Positions 5,130-13,475 are shown, counted from the stretch's first letter. The stretch: 13,475 nt of DNA from an uncultured Chlorobiaceae bacterium (GCA_903838095.1 CAILXE010000264.1:1-13475); one strand, 5' to 3'. The notes: generated from the sequence alone by a model not told the origin. Program-made: numbers and translations.

Positions 5130-7411
5130 AAATAGCATTTATTGATATTCAGAATTTCAGGAAGCTCAAGAGATGTCGTGTAGAGTTTTCTGACACGAAA
5201 ACGGTGTTTGTTGGAGCGAATAACAGTGGGAAAACTTCAGCAATGGATGCCTTAATGGTGTTCCTTAAGAAATCACGACGTAAAGATTTGTCAACAACGG
5301 ATTTTACGCTTTCAAACTGGCGAGGGATCAATAAAATAGCAAAAGACTGGATTGAGAGCCAGAAGCCTGACGACTTGAACCTGAGTTCTGAGGCTTGGTA
5401 CTCGTATGCTCCTTCAATAGATGTTTGGCTCCATGTAGAAGATAATGAAATTCATTATGTGAGTCATATCATTCCAACACTTGATTGGTCAGGAGGAAAA
5501 CTTGGGGTTCGACTGGTGTTTGAACCGAAGAACCTCGAGGAGCTATATAAGGCTTACAAATCAGCATTTGAAGCGGCAAAAAATACCAGTGAGTCAAGAG
5601 AAAACGGTACATCATTAAAGCTATGGCCACAATCAATGCGGGATTTTCTGGAGAAAGAACTACATCGGCATTTCACAGTTAACGCTTATATTCTTGATCC
5701 TTCAAAATCTACGAAAGAAATTACTCAGAATCTTCCTGCGAATTCAGAGCCTATTGATGGTGATCCATTTGATGGTTTATTCAAAATTGACATCATAAAC
5801 GCACAGCGGGGATTTTCTGACCCTAATTCAGGGGATGGCGGTTTAAACAACGACAGGAGACTCTCCACTCAACTCAGAGGATATTTTGATACACATCTTA
5901 ATCCATCTGAATTACCGGATGTCAGTGATCTTGACGCATTGGAAGCAATTGATACAGCTCGAAAGGCTTTTGATGCCAAACTGAAGGAGAGTTTTAAGGC
6001 ATCAATCGGTGAATTGGAAGGTTTAAATTATCCGGGTTTTAGTGACCCTAAGATAGAAATATCCAGCAAAGTAGATCCATTGGAAGGGCTCAATCATGAT
6101 TCTGCCATTCAGTTTAATGTACAACGGGGTGATTCAAGCGCTGACGAAATTTCGTTGTGTCTCCCAGAGAAGTATAACGGCTTAGGTTATCAAAATCTAA
6201 TATCAATGATTTTCAACCTGATTCGCTTTCGTGATGAGTGGATGCAAGTTGGTAAAGCCGGTAAACGGAATGATTCCAATGACGATTTTATTGAACCACT
6301 ACACATTGTTTTGATTGAGGAACCAGAAGCACACTTACATGCTCAGGTACAGCAAGTCTTTATTAAAAAGGCATATGACGTTTTGAGAAATAATAAAGAC
6401 CTTGGAAAAAATACCCATTTTTCCACTCAATTGGTTATAAGTACGCATTCAAGCCATATCGCACATGAAATTGATTTTATAAGCTTGCGCTATTTCAAGC
6501 GTAAGCCCGCTACCGATGTAAACGATGTACCATGTGCTGAAGTGGTTAACCTTTCAAGTGTTTTTGGCAAAAAAGATGATGCTACCGCTAAATTTGCAAC
6601 CCGATATCTGAAAACCACACATTGTGATCTGTTTTTTGCTGATGCAGCTATACTTATAGAAGGGCCTGCTGAACGTATGCTGGTTCCGTATTTTATCTGT
6701 AAGAATTTCCCGGAATTGGATCGCTGTTACATTTCTCTGTTGGAAATTAGCGGCAGTCATGCACATCGGCTGAGACCGTTAATCGAGACATTGGGATTAC
6801 TGACGTTGGTCATTACGGATCTGGATTCTCTGAAAAAGGAGCAGGTAACTGATGAAAAAACCGGCAAAACTAAGCCCAAGATTTCAAAGATTTTGCCGGA
6901 AAAAGGTAAAAACTATGAGACAGGCAACGATACTATAAAATCTTGGGTTCCAGAAGAAAAGGATCTGGATAAAGTTCTTGAAACAGGTCCCGATAACAAG
7001 GTCAAAGGAGGAATTGTCAGGGTTGCATACCAATATCAGATAGATCTGAAATTCAACGGTACAGAAGTAAGCGCTATCCCTTATACGTTTGAAGATGCCG
7101 TTGTTCTGAGCAATGTCGATTTGTTTAAGGAAAAGTCTAGTTCGACAGGTTTACTGAAAAAGATGGTAGATGCTGTCAATCTGCCATCGGTTCAAGAGGC
7201 ATGCCACAAAATGTTTGAGGATCTATCCCAGAACAGCAAAAAAGCTGAAATGGCCTTGGAACTCCTTTATACATCGGAACCCGGAGAGATGAGCCCCCCC
7301 CAATATATTGCCGAAGGACTCAAATGGCTTGAAGAAAGGCTGCTTCATCGTAACGCCGACTATATTCTTCAGGAAGATACGGAAATTAAAGGAGCTCAAA
7401 ATGAGCAATAA
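5126..7411 (+). CDS. OLD-family ATPase/TOPRIM nuclease (Gabija GajA-like, class 2 OLD)
   Basis: A 761-residue ABC-type ATPase fused to a TOPRIM nuclease. Walker A is G30-ANNSGKT37. A signature-like GLGYQNL lies at 352-358, Walker B is HIVLIEEPEAHLH (E398, E399), and an H-loop STHSSHIAHEIDF follows. The TOPRIM domain begins around residue 500 with ILIEGPAER (E512, E516) and continues to ITDLDSL (D565, D567), so the metal-binding acidic residues are present. A Lys/Thr-rich insertion (KTGKTKPKISKI) follows the DLD, then a long C-terminal region. The start ATG overlaps the hsdS stop (ATGA). OLD proteins beside a UvrD-type helicase are called class 2 and this is the Gabija composition (ATP-regulated DNA nickase plus helicase). 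At 761 residues it is clearly longer than the described Gabija GajA (about 580), so it is a divergent relative. Function in phage defence is inferred from family and setting. Confidence 0.88.
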   Translation: MKIAFIDIQNFRKLKRCRVEFSDTKTVFVGANNSGKTSAMDALMVFLKKSRRKDLSTTDFTLSNWRGINKIAKDWIESQKPDDLNLSSEAWYSYAPSIDVWLHVEDNEIHYVSHIIPTLDWSGGKLGVRLVFEPKNLEELYKAYKSAFEAAKNTSESRENGTSLKLWPQSMRDFLEKELHRHFTVNAYILDPSKSTKEITQNLPANSEPIDGDPFDGLFKIDIINAQRGFSDPNSGDGGLNNDRRLSTQLRGYFDTHLNPSELPDVSDLDALEAIDTARKAFDAKLKESFKASIGELEGLNYPGFSDPKIEISSKVDPLEGLNHDSAIQFNVQRGDSSADEISLCLPEKYNGLGYQNLISMIFNLIRFRDEWMQVGKAGKRNDSNDDFIEPLHIVLIEEPEAHLHAQVQQVFIKKAYDVLRNNKDLGKNTHFSTQLVISTHSSHIAHEIDFISLRYFKRKPATDVNDVPCAEVVNLSSVFGKKDDATAKFATRYLKTTHCDLFFADAAILIEGPAERMLVPYFICKNFPELDRCYISLLEISGSHAHRLRPLIETLGLLTLVITDLDSLKKEQVTDEKTGKTKPKISKILPEKGKNYETGNDTIKSWVPEEKDLDKVLETGPDNKVKGGIVRVAYQYQIDLKFNGTEVSAIPYTFEDAVVLSNVDLFKEKSSSTGLLKKMVDAVNLPSVQEACHKMFEDLSQNSKKAEMALELLYTSEPGEMSPPQYIAEGLKWLEERLLHRNADYILQEDTEIKGAQNEQ

Positions 7412-9296
7412 CGCTGGATCTCCATCGGTTAATGATGAGATCTACGCATGTCTCGACCTCGATAATCCCAAAAGCTTTTTTCTTTTCGCTGGAGCAGGAT
7501 CAGGAAAAACACGAAGTCTTGTTGAGGTTTTAAAGCAATTTCGGCAAAATAACATTAAACGATTACGCACAAGCGGTAAAAAGGTTGCCATCATAACTTA
7601 TACAAATGCTGCATGTGATGAGATCAAACGTCGCCTTGATTTCGATTCTGCTTTTTATGTTTCAACTATTCACAGTTTCGCGTGGGAACTGATCAAGCCT
7701 TATACCGATGATATCAAGAAATGGGTAAGATTGTCGCTTGAAACGGAAATAGCTGATTTCGAAGCGAAACAAGGCGGAGCCAGAAGCCCGATTTCTAAAA
7801 CCTATATTGATCGTGCAAGAAAGATCGAATCGAAAAAAAGGCGACTGGATGCCTTGCCCTTGATCAAAAAATTCATATACAATCCGAATGGCGATAACAT
7901 TGGGCAGGATTCGCTGAATCATACCGAGGTAATTAGTATTTCAGCCGACTTCATACATAACCGCCCACTTATGCAAAGCATTTTGGTTCGGAAATATCCC
8001 ATTTTACTAATTGATGAGAGCCAAGATACGAAGAAAGAGCTTATGGAAGCATTTTTCAAGGTGCAGGAACAAAATTTTGATTGTTTTTCGCTAGGCATGT
8101 TCGGAGATACAATGCAGCGTATTTACACCGATGGAAAACCGGATCTCGGCGAAGGGATTCCTGATTCATGGGCAAAACCATCGAAAACCATCAATTACCG
8201 ATGCCCAAAACGCGTAATCAAGCTTATTAACAAGATACGGGCTGATGTGGATGGAAAGAAACAGGAGCCCGGCAAGGATGAAGAAGGTGTTGTTCGTTTT
8301 TTTATTGTGGATACGAGTCGGTTCGATGACAAGGCTATGATTGAAGCTGAATTGTCGTCAGCAATGGTCATTTGCACTGGCGACCATGAGTGGACACCTT
8401 CCTTGTCGGTGATCAAGGTATTGACACTTGAACATCATATGGCTGCTTCGCGTGGTGGCTTCTCGCAGTTTTTTGATTCTCTTTATGCTGTGGATAAATA
8501 CAAAACAGGTCTCCTCGATGGAACGTTGTCCAGTGCGACCTTGTTCGCGAATCAAGTTCTTCCGCTTATTGATGCGAAGATCTCTGGAGAAGAGTTCGCG
8601 GTATCAAGCATCGTTCGTAAATATTCTCCTCTGCTAAAAAAGGATGTACTCAAGGTCAGCGAAAAACCGGTTGAAATTATACGTGCTGCTGGCTTAGCTG
8701 CCACAGAATTGTATTCTTTGTGGAAAGATGGTGCCGACCCTTCTTTATCAGATATTCTTAGAGAAGTTCATCGAACGGGACTTTTTCAAGTACCAGAAGC
8801 ACTGTTTCCGATTGCGGAGCGTCTGGGGAAGATTGATGAAGTTTTTGAAGACATAGATGATACAGATCTCGATCCCGTGATTGAGGCATGGGAAACCGCG
8901 TTACAATGTCCGTTCAGTCGGTTTAAAGAATATGTGAAATACATATCCAAAGATTCAATGTTCGGTACGCATCAAGGTGTTAAAGGGTTGGAGTTTCCGC
9001 GAGTCATGGTAATCCTTGATGACGAAGAAGCTCGGGGATTTATGTTCAGCTACGAGAAACTTTTCGGTGCGAAGGATTTATCGGATACTGATCTGCAAAA
9101 CGAAGCACAAGGAAGAGAAACAAGTATTGATCGTACTCGGAGGCTTTTTTATGTCACATGTAGTCGAGCTGAGAAAAGCTTGGCAATAGTAGCATATACT
9201 AAAGAACCTCAGAAAGTTAAACAATATGCTATCGATCAAGCTTGGTTTGATAAGAATGAGATAATTATACTCGGGGAGGCAAAGGGTAATGAGTGA
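7401..9296 (+). CDS. UvrD-like SF1 helicase (Gabija GajB-like partner)
   Basis: A 631-residue superfamily 1A helicase. ATG 7401 is chosen because AAAGGAGC lies just upstream and the following sequence runs straight into the helicase fold; it overlaps the OLD gene by 11 nt. Motifs in order: Walker A G31-AGSGKT37; Ia IITYTNAACDEIKRRL; II IDESQD (D205-D209); III GDTMQRIY (G235 to Y242); IV-like INYRCPKRVIKLINKI; V H524-QGVKGLE531; VI YVTCSRA (Y584-A590). All key catalytic residues are present. The protein is shorter than UvrD/PcrA (about 720), and the region between motifs IV and V has no clear UvrD 2B-like sequence, as in compact Gabija-type helicases. It likely unwinds or senses DNA ends and works with the upstream OLD nuclease. 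Overlap with hsdR by 8 nt ties it to the RM system. Confidence 0.9.
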   Translation: MSNNAGSPSVNDEIYACLDLDNPKSFFLFAGAGSGKTRSLVEVLKQFRQNNIKRLRTSGKKVAIITYTNAACDEIKRRLDFDSAFYVSTIHSFAWELIKPYTDDIKKWVRLSLETEIADFEAKQGGARSPISKTYIDRARKIESKKRRLDALPLIKKFIYNPNGDNIGQDSLNHTEVISISADFIHNRPLMQSILVRKYPILLIDESQDTKKELMEAFFKVQEQNFDCFSLGMFGDTMQRIYTDGKPDLGEGIPDSWAKPSKTINYRCPKRVIKLINKIRADVDGKKQEPGKDEEGVVRFFIVDTSRFDDKAMIEAELSSAMVICTGDHEWTPSLSVIKVLTLEHHMAASRGGFSQFFDSLYAVDKYKTGLLDGTLSSATLFANQVLPLIDAKISGEEFAVSSIVRKYSPLLKKDVLKVSEKPVEIIRAAGLAATELYSLWKDGADPSLSDILREVHRTGLFQVPEALFPIAERLGKIDEVFEDIDDTDLDPVIEAWETALQCPFSRFKEYVKYISKDSMFGTHQGVKGLEFPRVMVILDDEEARGFMFSYEKLFGAKDLSDTDLQNEAQGRETSIDRTRRLFYVTCSRAEKSLAIVAYTKEPQKVKQYAIDQAWFDKNEIIILGEAKGNE

Positions 9297-12200
9297 CTTT
9301 CCGGTAAATGAAAAATATCTTTCTCAAATCCCGGCGGTGCAGTTGCTGGTGGCGATGGGCTACGAATATATCTCCCCGGCTGAAGCGCTTCGTGAACGAC
9401 AGGAGCGAACCTCCAATGTGCTGCTGGAAAATATTTTGCGCACTCAACTGAAGGAGATCAACCGCATCCGTTACAAAGGAGGTGAGTACCTCTTCAGTGA
9501 GGAAAATATTCAGTCGGCGGTGCAGAAGCTGAAAAACATCAAGTATGACGGGCTCCTGAAAACCAATGAAGCGATTTACGATCTGCTCACGCTTGGAGCT
9601 GCCATGGAGCAGATTATCGAGGGTGATTCCAAAAGCTTTAATCTCAACTATATCGACTGGCGGAATGGAGAGCGTAATCGGTTTCATGTAACGGTTGAGT
9701 ATAGTGTTGAGCGCTCCAGAAGCACCGAGTCTGCCCGACCCGACATTGTGCTGTTTGTCAATGGTATTCCATTTTGTGTGATCGAATGCAAATCGCCACA
9801 AGTTGAGATTGATCAGGCTGTTTCGCAGTCCATCAGGAACCAGAACGACGATCATATCCCAAAACTGTTCATTTATACCCAGTTGGTGCTGGCATTGAAC
9901 AAGAACAGTGCCAAGTATGCCACAACGGGGACAGCCGCAAAATTCTGGAGTGTCTGGAAAGAGCCGCAGCTCGAAGCCGGAGGCCGGGAGTTCGGTAAGC
10001 TTCAGGAGATTGTCAACAAGCCGTTGCATAAAGATATTTTTTTTAGCCTTACTCACTCCCTTGACGTTAAGCCTCCTCGGCAGGATGCCGATCGACTTGT
10101 CACGGAGCAGGATAGAGCCCTTTACGCGCTCTGCCGACCGGAGCGACTGCTTGAGCTGACATGGAAGTTTACCGTATTTGATGGCGGGCTGAAAAAGATT
10201 GCCCGTTATCAGCAATATTTTGTGGTTCAATCAACACTGAATCGTGTCAAGCATTTTGACGGAACCGGTTCACGAAAGGGTGGAGTTATCTGGCACACGC
10301 AAGGGTCAGGAAAGTCCCTGACCATGGTCATGCTGGCCCGAAACCTTGCTCTCGACCCGGAGATTCTCAACCCGAGAATTGTACTGGTTACCGATCGGGA
10401 TGATCTGGATAAACAGCTTGGCAATACTTTTGCTGCCTGCGGTCTTGAGGCAGAACGGGCAACTTCGGGCCGCAATCTTCTGGAGTTGGTTGCTGAAAAG
10501 AAATCCGGGATTATCACCACACTTATCCACAAGTTCGACAAGGCTTTTGCCGTAAAGAAGTATCAGGATGACTCCCCGGATATTTTTATTCTTGTCGATG
10601 AAAGCCATCGTACCCAGTTTGGCTCATTTTCTGCCCGGATGCGGCAGATGTTTCCCCATGCTTGCTATTTGGGGTTTACGGGCACTCCGTTATTGAAAAA
10701 GGAGAAAAACAATTTCAGCAGGTTTGGGGAGCTGGTTGAGCCTCATTACTCCATTTCACAGGCGGTAGAAGATGGTGCCGTTGTTCCGCTTTTGTATGAA
10801 GGGCGGCATGTTGAGATGAGCCAGAATCAGGTGGCGGTGGATTTATGGTTCGAGCGCCATACCCAGGGTCTTTCACAACAACAGCAAGCGGATCTCAAAC
10901 GTAAATATGCCAGGGCTGAGATGCTCAACAAGGCAGAACAGGTGATTTACATGAGGGCTTTTGATATTACTGAACACTATCGCGCCAACTGGCAGGGAAC
11001 CGGATTCAAGGCACAGCTTGTTGCTCCCAGTAAAGTGTCTGCTCTTCACTACCATTTCTGCCTTAATGAAATCGGTATCGTTACGTCAGATGTCATTATT
11101 TCTCCGCCAGATATGCGTGAAGGGTATGAAGAGACCGATGATGAGACGACCGATGAGGTTGTGAAATTCTGGCAGAAAATGATGAAGCGCTATGGCAGTG
11201 AAGAGGAGTATACCAAACAGCTCATCAACCAGTTTAAACATGGCAGCGAACCCGAAATATTGATTGTTGTCGACAAGCTGCTGACCGGGTTTGATGCACC
11301 AAGAAATGCAGTTCTCTATTTATGCCGGGTGTTGCGGGAGCATACGTTGCTTCAGGCCATCTCAAGGGTTAACCGCCTCTATGAAGGCAAGGAGTGCGGT
11401 TTTATTATTGATTATGCAAATGTTCTTGGTGAGCTGGATAAAGCCTTGACCATGTACAGCGCCTTTGATGGCTTTGATGAAGCCGACCTGGTTGGCACAC
11501 TGAGCTCGATAAACAGTGAAATTGAAAAATTGCCGGGATACTACTCGGATTTATGGGATCTCTTTAAAACGGTAAAGCACTCTTATGATGAAGAGGCGTA
11601 TGAACTTTTGCTTGCTGATGAAGAGCTGAGAGAGGAGTTCTACAGTCGTCTTGCAGAGTTTGCAAAAACACTGGCCATAGCGCTTTCATCGGAAAAATTT
11701 TTGTCGGATACGGATGAAAAAATCTTGTCGCGCTACAAGGTGGATTTACGAAAATTTCAGGCGCTGAAGGTTTCTGTAAAGCTGAGATATGCGGAGAGCA
11801 TTGATTACCGGGATTATGAGCCAAAGATCAAGAAGCTTCTGGATACTCATATTCAGGCTCATGAGGCCATTCAGCTCAATGAACCGGTCAATATTTTTGA
11901 TGACACGCTCTTCAGTCAACTCAAAGAGGAGCAAGGGATCTATCAGACAAGGAGAACCACCGCATCAAAAGCGGACACGATTGCTCATGCAACCAGGAAA
12001 GTTATTACAGAAAAAATGGATGAGGATCCTGCCTGGTACGAGAAGTTCTCTATACTGGTGCAGCAGGCCATTGATGCTTTCCGAGCCAAAAGAATATCCG
12101 ATCTTGAATACCTGCATTCTGTTGTTGCTCTCAGGAATAAAGTTGTTGGCAAGGTTCATGATGATGTGCCTGATATGCTTTCCGGCAATGAAGATGCCAT

Positions 12201-12507
12201 GGCATATTATGGTGTGTTAAAGCCTTTTATTGAACTGGCAGGCAGAGGTGCAGAGCCACCAAAGAGTGACGCAGTGCTTGAAAATATTACAGCAACTGCG
12301 GCTGTTGCAATACACCTCATTCTTGAAAAGAACAGGAAAGTTCATTTCTGGTATGATGAAGATGCCCAGAAACAAACGGTCAACCAGATTGACGACTATC
12401 TTTATGATGAGTTGAAAACAGAAAAAGGTATTGAGTTGTCACTGGATCAAATGGACGCACTCATCGAAAAGGTCTTGCAAGTGGCAAAACACAGGAGTTA
12501 CAAGTGA
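9289..12507 (+). CDS. hsdR: Type I RM restriction subunit HsdR
   Basis: A 1072-residue restriction and translocation subunit. It starts at ATG 9289 after GGGGAGG (9273-9279), overlapping the helicase gene by 8 nt. The N-terminal HSDR_N domain carries a PD-(D/E)xK nuclease: D152, then E166-C-K168 in VIECKSP. The SF2 motor has Walker A HTQGSGKS (336-343), DESH (437-440), GFTGTPLL, TGFDAP (666-671) and QAISRVNR (689-696). The C-terminal region (about 850-1072) contains the FRAKRISDLEYLHSVVALRN block of the DUF3387-type C-terminal domain that binds the methylase core. With HsdM and HsdS it would pump unmodified DNA and cut at distant sites. No frameshift and no missing motif, so the nuclease is predicted active. 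Unusually, two unrelated genes separate it from hsdS. Its stop overlaps the next gene's GTG start. Confidence 0.97.
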   Translation: MSDFPVNEKYLSQIPAVQLLVAMGYEYISPAEALRERQERTSNVLLENILRTQLKEINRIRYKGGEYLFSEENIQSAVQKLKNIKYDGLLKTNEAIYDLLTLGAAMEQIIEGDSKSFNLNYIDWRNGERNRFHVTVEYSVERSRSTESARPDIVLFVNGIPFCVIECKSPQVEIDQAVSQSIRNQNDDHIPKLFIYTQLVLALNKNSAKYATTGTAAKFWSVWKEPQLEAGGREFGKLQEIVNKPLHKDIFFSLTHSLDVKPPRQDADRLVTEQDRALYALCRPERLLELTWKFTVFDGGLKKIARYQQYFVVQSTLNRVKHFDGTGSRKGGVIWHTQGSGKSLTMVMLARNLALDPEILNPRIVLVTDRDDLDKQLGNTFAACGLEAERATSGRNLLELVAEKKSGIITTLIHKFDKAFAVKKYQDDSPDIFILVDESHRTQFGSFSARMRQMFPHACYLGFTGTPLLKKEKNNFSRFGELVEPHYSISQAVEDGAVVPLLYEGRHVEMSQNQVAVDLWFERHTQGLSQQQQADLKRKYARAEMLNKAEQVIYMRAFDITEHYRANWQGTGFKAQLVAPSKVSALHYHFCLNEIGIVTSDVIISPPDMREGYEETDDETTDEVVKFWQKMMKRYGSEEEYTKQLINQFKHGSEPEILIVVDKLLTGFDAPRNAVLYLCRVLREHTLLQAISRVNRLYEGKECGFIIDYANVLGELDKALTMYSAFDGFDEADLVGTLSSINSEIEKLPGYYSDLWDLFKTVKHSYDEEAYELLLADEELREEFYSRLAEFAKTLAIALSSEKFLSDTDEKILSRYKVDLRKFQALKVSVKLRYAESIDYRDYEPKIKKLLDTHIQAHEAIQLNEPVNIFDDTLFSQLKEEQGIYQTRRTTASKADTIAHATRKVITEKMDEDPAWYEKFSILVQQAIDAFRAKRISDLEYLHSVVALRNKVVGKVHDDVPDMLSGNEDAMAYYGVLKPFIELAGRGAEPPKSDAVLENITATAAVAIHLILEKNRKVHFWYDEDAQKQTVNQIDDYLYDELKTEKGIELSLDQMDALIEKVLQVAKHRSYK

Positions 12508-13229
12508 TTGGTGCAGCAAGGCACGATAACCATTCGTTTCTCTATGGCAACAACGTCATTGATTACACTCTTTTGTATTGTGAGAGAAAGAGTATGGAAG
12601 TTGCGGTTCATCCCGATTGCTCTGTTGTGGTAAAGGTGCCAACTGGTTCGAATATGGTGTTGATTGAGACGAAGATTAACAAAAGAGCCCGATGGATTCT
12701 CCAGCAACAGAGCTACTTCAGGCAGTTTACTCCGAAGACTCCTGAGCGATGTTATCTCAATGGTGAAACCCACCTCTATCTTGGCAGACAATATCGCCTG
12801 AAAATTGCCCGGGGAGATGAGAATAGTGTCAAGTTGTCCAGAGGTTTTTTTCATGTTACCCTGCGAGAGGAGCCCAATCAGGAAAGAGCAAAAAAATTGT
12901 TGAGCAAATGGTATGTAACGAAAGCCTCTCTGCAGTTCAATGAAAGCCTTGATCGTTGCTGGCCCAGGTTTGCCCGCTTTGCATTTCCAAAACCAGCACT
13001 ATCTATCAAGCAGATGCAGAAGCGATGGGGAAGCCTCTCTGACAAAGGTACGGTGACCCTCAATACCAATCTGGTTAAAGCGCCAAAGGAGTGTATTGAT
13101 TACGTTGTTACCCATGAACTCTGCCACTTGAAGCATCCTGATCACAGCTCAGAGTTTTACAAACTCCTTGATACTGTAATTCCAGGCTGGGAAAAAGTAA
13201 AACACAAACTTGAATTGGGTATGGTTTGA
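12504..13229 (+). CDS. YgjP/DUF45-type zinc metallopeptidase (HExxH)
   Basis: A 241-residue protein starting at GTG 12504, which overlaps the hsdR stop as GTGA; AGGAG at 12493-12497 supports this start. The C-terminal half has the YgjP-like signature: QMQKRWGSLSDKGTVTLNTN, then YVVTHELCHLKHPDHSSEFY with zinc ligands H204-E-L-C-H208 and a probable third ligand H214. WGSC-like and HExxH blocks place it in the YgjP/SprT-like (DUF45, M48-related) family. There is no signal peptide or membrane segment, so it is cytoplasmic. Genes of this family often follow hsdR in type I operons, but their role there is not settled. In E. coli, HsdR is proteolytically controlled (by ClpXP) to limit self-restriction; a similar role for this peptidase is inference. 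Confidence 0.9.
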   Translation: MIGAARHDNHSFLYGNNVIDYTLLYCERKSMEVAVHPDCSVVVKVPTGSNMVLIETKINKRARWILQQQSYFRQFTPKTPERCYLNGETHLYLGRQYRLKIARGDENSVKLSRGFFHVTLREEPNQERAKKLLSKWYVTKASLQFNESLDRCWPRFARFAFPKPALSIKQMQKRWGSLSDKGTVTLNTNLVKAPKECIDYVVTHELCHLKHPDHSSEFYKLLDTVIPGWEKVKHKLELGMV

Positions 13230-13321
13230 GTACGAGGAATCTGTTTCCCGTGCCAGGCACGCGTAGCTTATGGCAAAAAGCTCTTGCCGAGACTGACGGT
13301 ATGTCGTTGGTAAAGGAGGAA
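13230..13321. other. Convergent intergenic region with weak hairpins
   Basis: Ninety-two nt between the peptidase stop and the stop of the convergent gene. Two small inverted repeats are visible: CGTGCCAGGCACG (13249-13261), a perfect 13-nt palindrome around one A, and GGCAA/TTGCC (13272-13276 and 13284-13288). Neither is followed by a clear T-run on either strand, so a rho-independent terminator is not established. An AAAGGAGGAA stretch at 13312-13321 looks like a ribosome binding site, but no start codon follows it. Confidence 0.4.
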
Positions 13322-13475
13322 TTATTTCAAGTAGATAAGTGTCCTTGCAATTTGGTCTCTTAATTCAGGCGACACTGCTGCTTCATCAGCATACGTTTTC
13401 CATTGTGCTACCGCTGCATTGATTTCGTCAATTGCCTCTTTTGCTTTTTTATTGTTGATGGATTTACCAATGATT
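13322..13475 (-). CDS. C-terminus of a HipA-like toxin kinase (partial)
   Basis: On the minus strand a frame is open from the window end to a TAA at 13322-13324, giving 50 residues: IIGKSINNKKAKEAIDEINA, AVAQWKTYADEAAVSPELRD and a short tail ending in LIYLK. The pattern (a helix, then 'AVAxW..(F/Y)A.EA.VS', then a last helix) is that of the C-terminal tail of HipA-family serine/threonine kinases, the toxins of HipBA toxin-antitoxin modules. No catalytic motif is within the window. It is transcribed toward the RM operon and is probably not part of it. The assignment rests on a short tail and could be wrong. Confidence 0.5.
   Translation of the reverse strand, partial: IIGKSINNKKAKEAIDEINAAVAQWKTYADEAAVSPELRDQIARTLIYLK

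Noticed and set aside
9265..10230. Long minus-strand open frame (about 321 codons) opposite hsdR
   Set aside because: Antisense to the HsdR nuclease domain, no family resemblance in its translation; a shadow of hsdR codon bias.
13249..13288. Rho-independent terminator after the peptidase gene
   Set aside because: The stems are short and no T-run follows on either strand.
13312..13321. Strong Shine-Dalgarno sequence AAAGGAGGAA
   Set aside because: No start codon lies at a suitable distance on the + strand, and it sits just past the stop of the convergent gene.
1..13475. Integrase, transposase, tRNA, attachment sites or CRISPR array
   Set aside because: None seen; the locus looks like a defence island but no mobility gene or tRNA lies within the window.

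Overview
The window holds a type I restriction-modification (RM) locus that carries a second, nested defence module. All genes but the last are on the + strand. Coding density is high, base composition is moderate, and ribosome binding sites are of the AGGAG type, so this is bacterial chromosome (or a large element). Nothing fixes the species. The mix of hsdM, KilA-N/ORF6N genes, dinD and a YgjP-type peptidase resembles RM islands of environmental Gram-negatives such as green sulfur bacteria, Desulfobacterota or Proteobacteria, but that is a weak guess.

Layout. (1) 1-1482: hsdM, the DNA adenine methyltransferase, with its 5' end outside the window. (2) 1479-1920: a graveyard of broken KilA-N and ORF6N fragments fused head to tail. 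(3) 1941-2810: intact dinD, then a possible 30-codon linker ORF, then 2886-3845: an ORF6N-domain protein with a PLD-like C-terminus. A perfect 17-bp inverted repeat lies inside this gene. (4) 3924-5129: hsdS, the specificity subunit. (5) 5126-7411 and 7401-9296: an OLD-family ATPase/TOPRIM nuclease and a UvrD-like helicase, the domain pairing of class 2 OLD systems and Gabija. (6) 9289-12507: hsdR, the restriction motor and nuclease. (7) 12504-13229: a YgjP/DUF45 zinc metallopeptidase. (8) 13322 to the window end, minus strand: the last 50 codons of a convergent gene, probably a HipA-family kinase.

Working together. From hsdS to the peptidase, every gene overlaps the next by 4 to 11 nt, so hsdS, OLD nuclease, helicase, hsdR and peptidase are almost certainly one translationally coupled unit. 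HsdM2-HsdS would methylate a bipartite target and HsdR would translocate and cut unmodified DNA. The OLD/helicase pair would add a second nuclease response, possibly to DNA ends or stalled translocation complexes. DinD, known in E. coli to act on RecA filaments, the ORF6N-PLD protein and the peptidase look like accessory or regulatory parts. The hsdM-hsdS junction seems to be a place where phage-antirepressor-type genes repeatedly enter and decay. The most interesting feature is the composite 'type I RM with a Gabija-like pair inside' layout.
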